From Enoplosus armatus (Eukaryota; Chordata; Actinopteri; Centrarchiformes; Enoplosidae): a stretch of 64,000 nucleotides of DNA. The notes under the pieces are model-generated. The model was not told where the DNA came from, ran no database searches, and saw only the letters and a list, made by a program, of their open reading frames with translations. The stretch lies in NCBI RefSeq assembly GCF_043641665.1, contig NC_092181.1, positions 13,859,963 to 13,923,962 of the forward strand, given 5' to 3'. Below are positions 26,101 to 36,598 of the stretch, piece by piece. Position numbers and translations under genes: made by a program. Numbering within the stretch: the stretch's first letter is position 1; every line of letters begins with the position of its first letter.

Positions 26101-27997
26101 GTAATGTAGGTGCCAGATACTGACAAGAAAGAAGAATGTGTTGAATCGCGGAAAGTATGAAACAAGCTTAAAAAGACAATATCTCTGGTTCTGCTACACT
26201 GATTTAGATTTTTTTATGAGTCCAACATGTTAAAGGAGAATGATGCTAAATGTGTGGAGTACTGTTTTAATATAATACAATAAATCACACCGAAAGAGAA
26301 AACAAAAGAAAATAAATTGTCTCTATAGTCAGCTGTTGGCTAAAGTGTATTCTTTCTTTCAGGCTGCTGGCTGCAAACCCGACTCTGTCTGAACAGTCTG
26401 TGCGCCTCCTTTTAGAGCGAGGTCTAGTTCAGGTTGAAGGAGGTACGTCTTTATCGCTTCCTCTCCTCTCAGAGAGGAATAATCTCACTTTGCTTTCTCT
26501 GCTGGCAGCTGAATGTGTTTCTCTTCAACAGGATTTGTGTTCTCCAGAGACCTGAGAGTTAATTTTGTAAGTCACTTTTAACCTCCCAAACCTTCCCCCA
26601 CATTCTCCCCCGCCTCTCTGTTAACTCGTTATTTTTCTCCACCTGAGGTTTAGCATACAGCTTGTACAGCACATGTGTGTTTTTATTTTATGTTTCCAGA
26701 AAAACATCGTGCGGATCAGTTTGGAGCAGAGTCTGGAGATGCAGTCGAGGATTAAAGCCTCTGTTCTAGTTGTTCTGTAAGATGTCGATCACTTCACTGT
26801 TTGTGATGTTTGTGTTATCATGTTATAATTGATTACACTTTTACAATGTGAACATGTCAGTTCCATTATGTGTCCTAATCCAATACTTGAATGTGCCTTT
26901 TATAAAACAATCAAAGCGCGTTATACTAAACCTGTTCAACATCTTTTTTTCTAGAGCAGACAAAGGCTTTGGTGCAAAATTTCCAGAAACAAACCGACAG
27001 AAGCTTACCTCCACACTTCTCCAAGGCTATCGTGACAGAAATGTGAGTGTTTTAAACACTGTTTGGCCAGCTCTGTGTGTTGATCTCCCAGCAGACATTT
27101 TAGTTTGTTTAAGCAACACAGGTGTCATCAATAACATTATATATGACTGGAAACCATTTGGTGAGCTTGTTCTAGGCTCCTGGTGTTGTGCCCTCTGGCT
27201 CACTGGGATCCTTCATGGAACTGAGCCATCGTTAACGAAATTTGTTTCACTTTCACTTCCTGCTCTGATAAGTCAAAATGTCTCCTGTGAAAATATATAT
27301 AGTATAGTCCCACAGTTTTGTGGTTGAGTACTAGTTCACATAACAAGACAACAAAACAACTTCACATCTGTGGTACACTGCAATGAAAATATCAGGGCAG
27401 CCATCGTCAGTCATTGTGGTTAGTCAAGTCATTACAGGAAAGGAGACGAGACTTATTTCAGTGACCTGGAGACATTTAATATGAAAAGCCAATAAGCTTT
27501 GCATTAAAGGAGTACTCTCTCTAGATTACCACCTCTATGCGGTTGGATCACAAGGAGCGATTGGCTCAAGGAACAGGGGAAGAAAGACATTTGGTCGAAT
27601 GGGATGCAACTGTGATGTATACAAAGTAAATAACACAATATGCAAAATGTTCAGTATTTACAGCACGAATCAATGTAGAACCAGAAATGAACCAACTGAG
27701 TAATGAAGGCAAAACGTTTTCCCAAGTGAACTTTTGCCAAAGCTTAATCAGTTGTTTGTGGACAAACATCAAATGACAGAACAACACAGAGAAACTGAAA
27801 TATCAGAATAAGATTTTCAACTTTTGCATGATTTTACTCAAATGTTCATCATCATCATTTGTCATCATCTCTCTCAGCACACGGTGGTGACAGCACCAGG
27901 CGACCATCACGTCCATCTGAACGATCCTGAAGTTGTCGCTCCAATTGTTTCTGACTTCCTGCGGACCAAAGTGATCTCACAGCAGCCATTAACATAA
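23162..27997 (+). CDS. serhl: Serine hydrolase-like protein (SERHL family), copy 3
   Basis: Third tandem SERHL-type alpha/beta-hydrolase. Exons: 23162-23186, 23345-23488, 24566-24679, 24809-24850, 25359-25378, 25501-25575, 25729-25835, 26363-26442, 26532-26566, 26700-26776, 26955-27042, 27878-27997; 308 residues in phase. The first exon is the least certain: ATGTCATCTAC...GCAG|GTATTT gives MSSTMTQA and the right one-base phase, and its end matches the QAVSEL junction of copy 1. HGWADN begins at H38, GHSMG serine is S107, PGDHH histidine is H279. The C-terminus QQPLT has no peroxisomal signal. Exons 8-10 and their introns are nearly identical to copy 2. A downstream start inside exon 1 (23174) is possible. 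Confidence 0.89.
23277..23302. repeat. (TGT)n microsatellite
   Basis: About eight TGT units just before exon 2 of serhl copy 3. Confidence 0.85.
23640..24480. repeat. serhl: Two adjacent repeats in serhl copy 3 intron 2
   Basis: 23640-24090 starts GGCTGTGTCCCAAAT, holds several TAGTATGTAGT blocks and ends near GTATGGATTTGG; this looks like a non-autonomous DNA element. 24093-24480 is copy B of the repeat seen at 1030-1500. Together they explain why intron 2 of this copy resembles no other copy. Confidence 0.6.
25065..25290. repeat. serhl: Fish interspersed repeat fragment in serhl copy 3 intron 4
   Basis: Shares TTTTTGACTGTTGGTCGGACAAAACAA (in two blocks), ATATTTTTCACTTTT and terminal GATTAGTC / AATCAATGATGAATCG sequence with 6860-7140, the same family inserted separately. 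Confidence 0.6.
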
Positions 27998-29400
27998 AAT
28001 TGTTAGTGAGTTTTTTTCTGCTTTTATTTGTTACTATTTGAGCAATAGGATACTATAAAGTATTTGTCTCATACGCAACACTACTTTACATTGTGCAGTG
28101 AAATGCTTTGTTGCCCCCTCCGGTGCTGTGCTCAACATAATATGAATATCAACAATTCAAAAATGCAATATATACAACAAGATAGATGGAATTGTGTAAA
28201 ATGTGTAAAAAATGTACAAATCTGGTGCAAATATTAAAGGGATGCAGGAGAGTGCTGGAGATGTTTGTCAGCAGGGAACATCGAAGGTGTCGACTATCAG
28301 GAGCCTTCGGATGGAACAGATTCGGATGGTTTGTGGGAAGCAGCTCGCTCACTTGGAATGATTATATCTAGATGTGTAAACATCCACTGAATCCATTATT
28401 GCTGGAATTGGAATTGCTGATTTACAAAAAATGCAATGTTAACACTCACAGATAGACGTCAATCGTCAGCAAGACCTCCTCACATTACGGGGGTTTTGTG
28501 CATTGTTTAATTGTGTTTAGTTGTCATTATTTCGTGTGTGTTTATGATACCTTTTTGTTTCTTCATATGATACTTTTTTTTTTTTCCTAGTTTTAGTTCC
28601 TATTTTCAAATGTTTCTCAAGTCATTGAATGCCTGTTTCCATCTCGATGAGGGACTGTGAAAACACCAGGGACAACAATGGAAATAAGTCAAGGATAATA
28701 ATAATATTAATATTTACAAGTGCTTCAGCCAAGGCAGCAAATTAATCCAATGAATTAGATTATATCATAGAATTAATAAAACCATTTCCAGTAAAGGAAA
28801 TAAAAGACTTCCTGGTTCTATCCCTGACAAAGTGTGATGTGTATTTTGTAAATATATTACGATGTTGTCTTAGATAACCAGATCTGATTCAACCCAGGAC
28901 AGAAAAATATATGTAAAAGCTCCAAACTGATGTTACTTCTTTATGTAAGTTCCTCAGCCTGCAGGACGTCACATGTCATCGTTTGTTTTCAAACATCACA
29001 GCTCTTCATTTGAAGCTGCTCTGTTTAACTCGTCTGCTTTTCATGAATCTGATGCTCCTGCAGAATGAGCTAAAAATGGCATTCCTCATTAAAAGAGATG
29101 ACACCCTCTGACAACGTCTTCTCTGTTTTCAGCTTTTGTCTTGGAACCAGCAAAGACGATACAAATATTTTTTTCCACCCTTTGACTCCCTAAAACACTG
29201 CAGATATGAGAGGTGCTGCTCACACACCCAAAAAATGCCCCCCCCCCCTCCTCTCAATGTCACATAAACTGTGTGATGGCCTCCGTGTTAAATGGAGTGG
29301 AATTGATTTTACGCAGCGAGCAGCAGCAAGGCGGCGAGCATCCAGAGGCATCTGAAGGGCTTGCACCCCCCCCCACCCCCCCAAAAAAAAAAGATTATAG
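27998..29400. other. Spacer between the serhl array and smim45
   Basis: No gene recognised. A repeat phrase (GCAGTGAAATGCTTTGTTG) lies near 28095-28115. Poly-C and poly-A runs occur at 29239-29250 and 29366-29391. The 137-codon frame at 29213-29626 overlaps these runs and the smim45 leader and is not believed. Confidence 0.5.
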
Positions 29401-29419
29401 TTATATAAGTTTCCCTCCC

Positions 29420-29708
29420 ACTCCCTCCATCCTCTCAGCCATCAGCAGGGGTGTTGTCATAGCAACCCCCACCCGTCCTTTTGAACGTCAGAGCCAGGAG
29501 CTGGAGGATGAAGCCGCATGCAGCTTCTGTCTCTCAGCCTGTGCCTCTCAGAGAGCACCTGTGATTTTTTTTTTTTCTGCCGTCTCGCGTGCAACAGTCG
29601 GAGCTGCGGCGCCGGAGACAAACTGATGACTGATTCGACTCGCGGCTGCTGCACATCGACCACCGTCAGACTCAGAGAGACTTCGGGCTGATTCAGCAGC
29701 GTCTGCAG
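29420..29708 (+). promoter_or_regulatory. smim45: Promoter / non-coding first exon of smim45
   Basis: A GC- and CpG-richer stretch ends in a consensus donor, CTGCAG|GTAAGCG, at 29708/29709. The next good acceptor (CCTCTGCCAG or CCAGCAG, 30058-30061) lies after a ~110-base pyrimidine tract directly before the smim45 ATG. A leader exon here spliced to the coding exon is therefore inferred. The transcription start is not resolved. Confidence 0.5.
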
Positions 29709-30063
29709 GTAAGCGCGGCGGCTTCATTTGCACTATTTTTAGAATGCAAATTAAAAAAATAAATAAATAAAAAAAATCAGTCTGAGAGAAGCAATGACAA
29801 GACAGCGTTGAGTAATGTCCTGATTCCCGTGTCTCGATCGGAGGCAGCAGGAAGGCTGTCTAAGGAAATAATTGGACTCCGGGATGCTGCAGTTTGTCAT
29901 GAGTGGTATCTCGGAGAGTGTTTGCAAGGATTACTTTGAAATAACATAGTAACTCTGCTCATCCACCCTTCCCCAAAACCTCCGTCCCTTCCCTTGCTCC
30001 GTCATGTCTCTCCCTCCCCTGTCTCCTCCACCCTCCCGGTCCCCTTCCCCTCTGCCAGCAGCT

Positions 30064-30264
30064 ATGTCGTGGCTCTTCTTGGACTGGTTCGTCCCCCTCT
30101 ACCTGCTGGTGTCGGTTTTGGTGCTGGCGGGCTTCGGAGCGTGCCTGTACTTCCTAGAGCCCGGGCTGCAGGATGCCCACAAGTGGAGCAACAAAACAGT
30201 CCGGCATCACCCGCTGGTGGCCAGTGTGAACTGCAGAGATGACGATAGCAATGCACTGATATGA
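30064..30264 (+). CDS. smim45: Small integral membrane protein 45-like microprotein
   Basis: Single coding exon, 66 residues. It begins MSWLFLDWFVPLYLLVSVLV, runs into a ~20-residue hydrophobic helix (about residues 9-31, ending AGFGACLYF), then a conserved juxtamembrane block FLEPGLQDAHKW (residues 30-41) and a short polar tail. From memory the first 40 residues closely match vertebrate SMIM45, encoded beside SEPTIN3 in human, and septin-3 is the second gene to the right here. Role unknown; a single-pass membrane protein is predicted. The start at 30064 is preferred over the in-frame ATG at 30004 because the added part (Ser/Pro only) comes from the pyrimidine tract of the intron acceptor. 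Confidence 0.87.
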   Translation: MSWLFLDWFVPLYLLVSVLVLAGFGACLYFLEPGLQDAHKWSNKTVRHHPLVASVNCRDDDSNALI

Positions 30265-31010
30265 TCAAGGCAGCGAGGCGGAGCAGGGGAAGGCAGGGCA
30301 GGGCGGCAGGCCATCTGGACAGGGGTGCTGCCAGGACACCGGTGGGAGCCAACACCTTAAAGATGGAGGAAGAAAATGGAGGAGAGATGATGTGATAAGG
30401 CAAGCCCTGTCCTATCAGTCCAGCTTTTCTCTGATCCCTAACGTGCTTAAAGCTTGTAGAGATCAGGGAGAAGGTGAAGCGGAGGGTTTTTTTTTTTTTT
30501 TTTTTAAAGGAGTTTTAAAGTGAAGCCAAATGCACGAGGAGGAGAAGTCTGCGCGCAGGTGGCTCGAGGACACGTTGCCCTTTTCCGAAATGTGTTTGAA
30601 ACACGATGTAAATCTCACGCCATCTTATACTTGTGCCAACTTTTACATACGTTTTGTAATTCGACAATCACTTTATATGTGTCACGAGGTTCACTTATAT
30701 TGTGCATTTAATCAGTGAAGTGAGCGACAGAAGCGTGATGTCTTGTGGATTGTTAGTGCCGCTGTGCCAAAATGGTGTGGTCACGACTTCATTCAAATAT
30801 TACGTGCCGAAGAAGTGCAACCGATTTATTCAAGGTGCCAAGATTATCCTAGGTGGACCAAGATCACAAACGAATAGTATTTGGCAATGCTCAAAGTGTT
30901 TTGATTTGTTTTCATTGTTTTTACTTGACAGCATGGTGAGGAAACTGTGGGTGTGTGTAACAACCCTCTTTTGATGATCATATGCTTCCTTTGTTCATAC
31001 AAAATAAAAC
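30265..31010 (+). terminator. smim45: smim45 3' UTR and poly(A) signal
   Basis: About 740 bases without another gene follow the stop, with a poly-T run at about 30487-30505 and a canonical AATAAA at 31003-31008. This gives a plausible 3' end for the smim45 transcript. Confidence 0.6.
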
Positions 31011-31087
31011 TGTTTAATCCTCAGTCTTTGGATGTGCTCTCATATCTGAGTAAAATAGCATTTAAGATTTGTGTTGTGTATCTGCGC

Positions 31088-31833
31088 CAGTGATGGAGAG
31101 TGCATTCACTCAAGCACTGCACTTGCACCACAATTTAAGGTACTTGCACTTTACTTGAGTATTTCCATTTTATGCTGCTTTATACTTTTACTCCATTACA
31201 TTTCAGAGGGAAATGTTGTGCTTCTTACTCCACCGCATTTATCTGACAGCTGTAGTTACTAGTTCATTTTCAAATTAAGATTTTACATTAAAAGCATGAT
31301 AAGTTTATAAGATACAATATAAAAACCTGTAACAAAAAAGCATTTTCTCTCAAAACGTCTCACATGTTTTAGTTTAAATACCTGTTCAGTGCACAAGGAG
31401 GTCAAAGTATTCAATATTTCACCAAAAAGCAAAGACAGAAAAGAAAAATACAAACTAGATCTTTTTCGTTCCTTCCCCATTCGTCATCTCTCGACCCTTC
31501 AGATGTATCTTGTGACCCCTTGGAGGGTCCCGAGCCCTAGGTTGAGAACCACTGGACTAAAATACTTACCTGTATATAAAGTAGTCAAACCACAGCAGTA
31601 AAATGCTGCTTACAAATTGATGCATTAGTATAAACAATCTAATAATGTCATATATAATAAAATATCAGTCACAGGGGCCAAGTACTTTTTAAGAAATATA
31701 TTTGGCTGATAATACTTCTGTACTTTTAAGTAAAAGTAAACTTTTGAATGCAGTACTTTTACTTGTAATGGAGTATTTCTACTTGAATGTATTTGTACTT
31801 AAGTAAAGGATCGGAGTACTTCTTCCACCACTG
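31088..31833. mobile_element. hAT-like non-autonomous element with nested insertion
   Basis: Ends are inverted: left CAGTGATGGAG, right TTCCACCACTG (reverse complement CAGTGGTGGAA). The eight flanking bases are ATCTGCGC on the left and ATGTGCAC on the right, six of eight matching, consistent with a decayed 8-bp hAT target duplication. Inside, about 31400-31554 is a second repeat ending GGTTGAGAACCACTG, a different common fish element. No transposase is encoded. Confidence 0.65.
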
Positions 31834-32616
31834 ATGTGCACTGTAATCAGACTTCACAGACAGGGAACCAAACAGAATGAGAGACCTGAGTGGGAGTGAA
31901 ACAGTGCAGCTTCAGTGTCGAGGAATGGAGAGAATGGCACTTGTGCGCCCATTACTTCCTACTGCTGTGTTCCCGTCTCGCACTCTTTGACTTATTTACT
32001 CACTCGGTGTGTCAACAACAGGGACGGAGCTTCAGCCAGCAGGTTCGTGTCTGTTTTCCTCCATTGTGACTTAAAAAAATCATTGTAAAGATTTGTTATG
32101 TTGTGGAATTTACAGTGTTAGTGCAGAGCAGTCACGTGGTTTCAGATTGCAGCGTTTGAAAGAAACTCCACTACATTTATTTTACATCTATGGTCGCGTG
32201 TTACTTTAGATTGTTACTAGATTAAAATGTTATATAGAAAACATATGATTAATTTATAGAATTTATGAATTTATATATATGATGCATTGATATAGATTAA
32301 ACTACGCAACAGTATATAAAGTAGACACAATTGGCTCCACCTCGACCAGCTACAGCAGTAAAATGCAACTTACACAATAATACATTAGTATTACTTGATA
32401 ATATAGAAGATATAATAGCCATTTTTCTGTGTAATGAATACTTAATGAATAAAATCTGGACACTTCTTCAATCACTGTCAGATTGTGACGTGAAAAATGT
32501 TTTATAGATATAAATGTTTAGTTTATCTAACAACCTGAGTTCCTTCATTTCTCCATTCCCATCAATCTAATCAGTCTTTCTTTTCACCTCTGTCCTCACA
32601 ACTCGTGTAAAACAGA
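31834..32616. other. Upstream region of the 709-residue protein gene
   Basis: No coding exon recognised. 32195-32470 carries internal phrases of the same repeat family as 31088-31833 and 35330-36158 (CTCCACCTCGACCAGCTACA.., AAAATGCAACTTACA). A possible acceptor AAAACAG|A lies just before the ATG at 32617, so a leader exon further upstream cannot be excluded. Confidence 0.4.
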
Positions 32617-34848
32617 ATGAGTGTTTTTGACCGTCTGGCACCTTTGATCCCTCAAGTATCTGCGTCCTCCAGGCAAACAAAGGAACATCCGTCCGTCTGC
32701 TTGTCACCTCCTCTCTCCCTCTCTTCTCCTGTCATCAGAAAGAAACCCATTAAAATCCCATCATTTGACGAGAGGGGACTCATCTATGAAAACACAAAAC
32801 AGACGAACACCGACAGGTAGATTTAGCTGTGGCTTGTATTCTAGCTCAGTTTTATGTGTCACGTGAGGAAGTGGATATTGTACTGAATTGATTCCCTTCT
32901 CCCTTGTTTTGGCTCCAGATCTTTTGTTCCAATTTGTTCCTCCAAGACATCCAGTCGGCCCTCTTGGAGTAAATCATGTCATTCACAGAGCGATCATGGA
33001 GAAAGAGCTTCAACCCTCCCAAGAACCAAATCCAAAACATATAGCTCTCCAACTCTCCCTACAAGGCCCAGCATCTCCGTTTTTCCTGCTCCAAATTCCT
33101 CTCCCACTCTCTCCACTCTGAAACCAAAGCCAAGTGATTCCCTTCATCTCCCCGCCTCACAGTTTAATGATCCTCCTCCATTACTGCGCCAGCCTCAGCC
33201 GAAGCCAAGTGTATCTCCAACTCTTACTGTCCCGACACCCAGACTGAGTCCATCTCCAACGTCCCTGTACCGAGGGACGAGTTTAGATAGCCGAGGAGGC
33301 AAGCAGCCTTCTCCTGTTGCTAAAGAAAGGCGCGCTCGATCGATTCCCATATCGAACACTAAGGTTGAGCCTGAGTGCAGCAAACAGAGGTCAAGTGAGG
33401 CAAAGCATGACATTCTTGACCAAGAAGCTTTACTGGACTTCACTCATCCTGCGTGGAGAAGAGCTTGTCCAATGACATGCACAGAGTCTCGACATCAGAC
33501 TTACTCTGAGTCTCAGAGACAAGCAGCCACGTCTCAGAGTTACTGCTTATCGCAAAGCAGAGTTGGTTTGAGTAAAAAAGACAATAAACCAACGCCTCCG
33601 CCTAGGAATATAGACATAACTGCAATCCCTAAACCGAAGTCAAACACTAAACAGCAGCAGGAATTCCTGCCAAGTGGAGCGACAGGTACACAAACATCTC
33701 TCTCAGAGTCTGAAGGGATTCAGTTTGCTAATGTTGTTCAGAGAGAAGCTCAGTCAGTGTTTGATGGTCTGGCTACTCAGTCGAGCCTTAACCTTCACAG
33801 GAAATGTATAGACTACCCTCAGAGTAGGAATTACACTCAAACGGCAGGATTTGCCTCCAGTGACCGATTGTATGAACAAATGTATTCTGAGAGAAGTGCA
33901 GCTTTGCCAGTGACTCCCAAAATGTCCTTTTCCACGGAGCCTCTTTTGAATCAGTCACCCAATGTGGAGAGCAGGAGACGGAGATTTGGCTTCAACAACA
34001 AAATAAAAGTGGATGCAACGTTTCCATCAGGCTCTAAACTCAGGGCACCTCAGGAAGAAAACAACATACAAACAGTTACAGGAAATTCATCCACACTCTT
34101 TCAACAAACCAGTGCGTCTCAAAACATCAGGTCTCCTCAGAAACACAGGTTCTGGTCCAAGGTTCAGAGTCAGACCACCCAGATGGACGTGAAGAATGCA
34201 GTAAGTTGGTCCGACTGTGTCTCCAAGGATTACAGCTGCCAGTCAAGAGACATCGATCAGAAAATGGAGGCTCCTCAGTGTGCACAAAGAATAAATCGAC
34301 TTAAGACATGTCTGGTGGCACCTCACACACAGCAGGCTTCTGTTGAGTGCGCCACATCAAGAAACACCTTTTCAAAACCTGATATCACATCGCACAAACA
34401 TCAGTTAGATCACAAACAGCCTCCTGTGCAACATAAAAGCCACAAAGAGGTGAACCTCAGTGACACAGGACTGAATCAAACAGATATTTTTGCACCATCT
34501 GACCATCACGGGGTGCCCGCAGAGCTACCAGAATATCCCTCAGAGAAATGCGCCGTAAGCTGGCCACCGTCTGTGGCACACTGCCCGTTCAACACAAACA
34601 GTTTTGACATCAGTTCAAAGGGGGTCTTTGACCTGCCGTCCCAGCCAGAGCACAGAGTGTACCAGAGAGCAGACGAGACAACAGCAACAGCAACAGCTTC
34701 CCTGCCACTACACCAACCGAATTGCTCTCCAGCAGACAGAGCATTTATCATGGAGGAACCAGAGGACCCCTATTACGTCACCATGTATTACCCGGGTTCA
34801 GTGTATGTGGGTGAGTGCAGAGATATCCAGTTCACTTGGAAGACTTAA
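32617..34848 (+). CDS. Unrecognised Ser/Pro-rich protein, 709 residues
   Basis: Two coding exons, 32617-32816 and 32919-34848, joined in phase by a GT-AG intron (GACAG|GTAG ... CTCCAG|ATC). Product: 709 residues, mostly polar and low in predicted order, rich in Ser, Pro, Gln and Thr. It starts MSVFDRLAPLIPQVSAS, has a basic-proline stretch RKKPIKIPSFDERGLIYE (about residues 47-63), many SPT/PKPS phrases and a PxxP-type TPPPRN at residues 292-297. An acidic-aromatic tail begins EDPYYVTMYYPGSVYV from residue 682. No enzyme fold, membrane segment or zinc motif is seen; a scaffold or cytoskeletal adaptor would suit the composition but is a guess. The end is uncertain: a good donor (GTATGTGG|GTGAGTGC) at 34811 could replace the last 12 residues. 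Family not recognised. Confidence 0.72.
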
Positions 34849-36340
34849 CTGAACAAATTCCTCTCTCTCTCTCCTCTCCCTCTTTTAATCTATTAGTTAC
34901 TAGTAGTTAAAGTTAGTTAAATTCTTTTATGTTATATATTATATTTTCTAAGGGGAAGGGAACTCAGATGAGGGGGTGGTCAAAGAGGATAGCAGAGACA
35001 TTTAAGACATTGTGCCAACACACATGCACATGAGAGACATGACAGCGTTGGTTAGCAGACTGTTCAGGAGGACATGCCAATACAGCTCTCCACAGAGACA
35101 AACAAACACAACGAAAAACATGCAGAGAGGAAAGCAAAAGAAGGACAGAAGGACAGCAACTTGGATATAAAGTGTGAGTAATGTGACACAGATAAAGTTC
35201 TCTTCCTGTAACACTTTGAAGAATAATTTTACTGAAAAATATCACAGCAACACTTGCAAATGCTGGTCAAAGTTAGCTGCCTCTGTTAATCCACGTATAA
35301 ATAAGGTGTATACATCTCCCTAATAAGGATCACAGATGTTTTCTGAGGCCCTTTACGACATCATAGAGCTATAAGTTCATATAATATGATGCTTTGTTAT
35401 AAATCAAACTACAATATGTAAAGCAGTTCAAATGAGCTCCACCTCAACCAGCTACAATATCAAAATGCTGCTTACATGATAATGCATCAGTTTTAATAAC
35501 CTGTTCATATAATATATCCTGCCACTGAATGAGTGCTTTTACTTTAAAAACTTAAACCTCTTTTTGTTGATAATACTTAAGTAAAATTATGAATGAATAC
35601 ATTTTACGTGTAGTGGAGTACTTTGACATTGAGGTATTGATACTGTAGCTTAAGAATGTAACTGTGTGCATTTACTCAGGTACTGTACTTAAGTACCATT
35701 CTAAGGTACTTGCACTTTACATTAGTGTTTCTATTGTTTGCTACTTCAACTCCACCACATTTCAGAGGGAAATATTGTGCTTTCTACTCTACTGCATTTG
35801 TCTGGCAGTTATAGTTTTTACACGGTACAATTATATGCAAAATAAAATACGACCTTATAAATATATATATACTTATAAGTATTTCTGTATATAAAGTTGT
35901 TAAAATTAGCTCTGCATAAGTAAGCTAATAGTATCCACTGGAATGATACACAGTAATATAACAATGACAGGGGCCATTCTGTCTCCACAATGAGTACTTT
36001 TACTTTTGGTAGTTTAAATATATTCTGCAAAAATATACTGCTCTTTTACTTACGGAAAATCAAGAATGCAGGACTTATATTTGTGATGAGGTATTATTTA
36101 CATTGAACTACTGATACTTTTACTCTAGTAAAGGATCTGAATAGTTCTTCCACCACTGCTTTTGTAAAAGATCTCAGTGCATCTTCCACCACCGTATTTC
36201 ACCATACAGGAGAATTTGTACATTTATTAAAACGTTTCTACACATTTGATTGGTGATCAAACTGGATTTGTTTTGTCTAATTATAATGCAAATCCAAAAT
36301 CCGTATCACTGACAGAAGACGCTGTTCCAAAAAAAAGTCC
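34849..36340. other. Spacer before septin-3, mostly repeats
   Basis: 34862-34894 is a pyrimidine tract ending in TAG, a possible acceptor for a tiny last exon (stop at 34906-34908) of the preceding gene. 35330-35650 and 35650-36158 are degenerate copies of the hAT-like repeat at 31088, the second ending TTCTTCCACCACTG. A further partial end (CTTCCACCACC) follows at 36183-36194. No other gene is seen. Confidence 0.55.
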
Positions 36341-36598
36341 CTTTGAGGCAAATACTGCGCATGCGCGCTGCATCTCCCCACTCCCTCTCCTCTTGTCGCC
36401 TTGGCAACGGAAAAGGGGGGCTCACGGCCAGAGTGAAGGAGAGGAGAGGTACCCGGACTAATCACATGACCGCTGCTCATCTTATTATCTCTGTTTGGAT
36501 GTACATCGTTAGTTCTTGGACTCAGAGCGTCTAACTGACCAGCCGGTCGACAAAAAAGCCCGTCTTCTCCTCGAGCAGATTAGCAGGAACGTGAATCG
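36340..36598 (+). promoter_or_regulatory. sept3: septin-3 promoter and non-coding first exon
   Basis: A CpG-rich segment with an NRF1-like site TGCGCATGCGCG (36355-36366) and a near-palindromic RFX X-box GTCGCCTTGGCAAC (36395-36408). The exon ends at a strong donor, GTGAATCG|GTAAGTG (36598/36599). The next acceptor in a suitable context is 38199, two bases before the septin ATG. There is no TATA box. NRF1 and RFX sites are common in neuronal promoters, which agrees with the brain-specific expression known for SEPTIN3. Confidence 0.6.

Noticed and set aside
29213..29626. 137-codon frame upstream of smim45
   Set aside because: Its proline and lysine runs come from poly-C and poly-A stretches, and it overlaps the likely non-coding leader exon of smim45.
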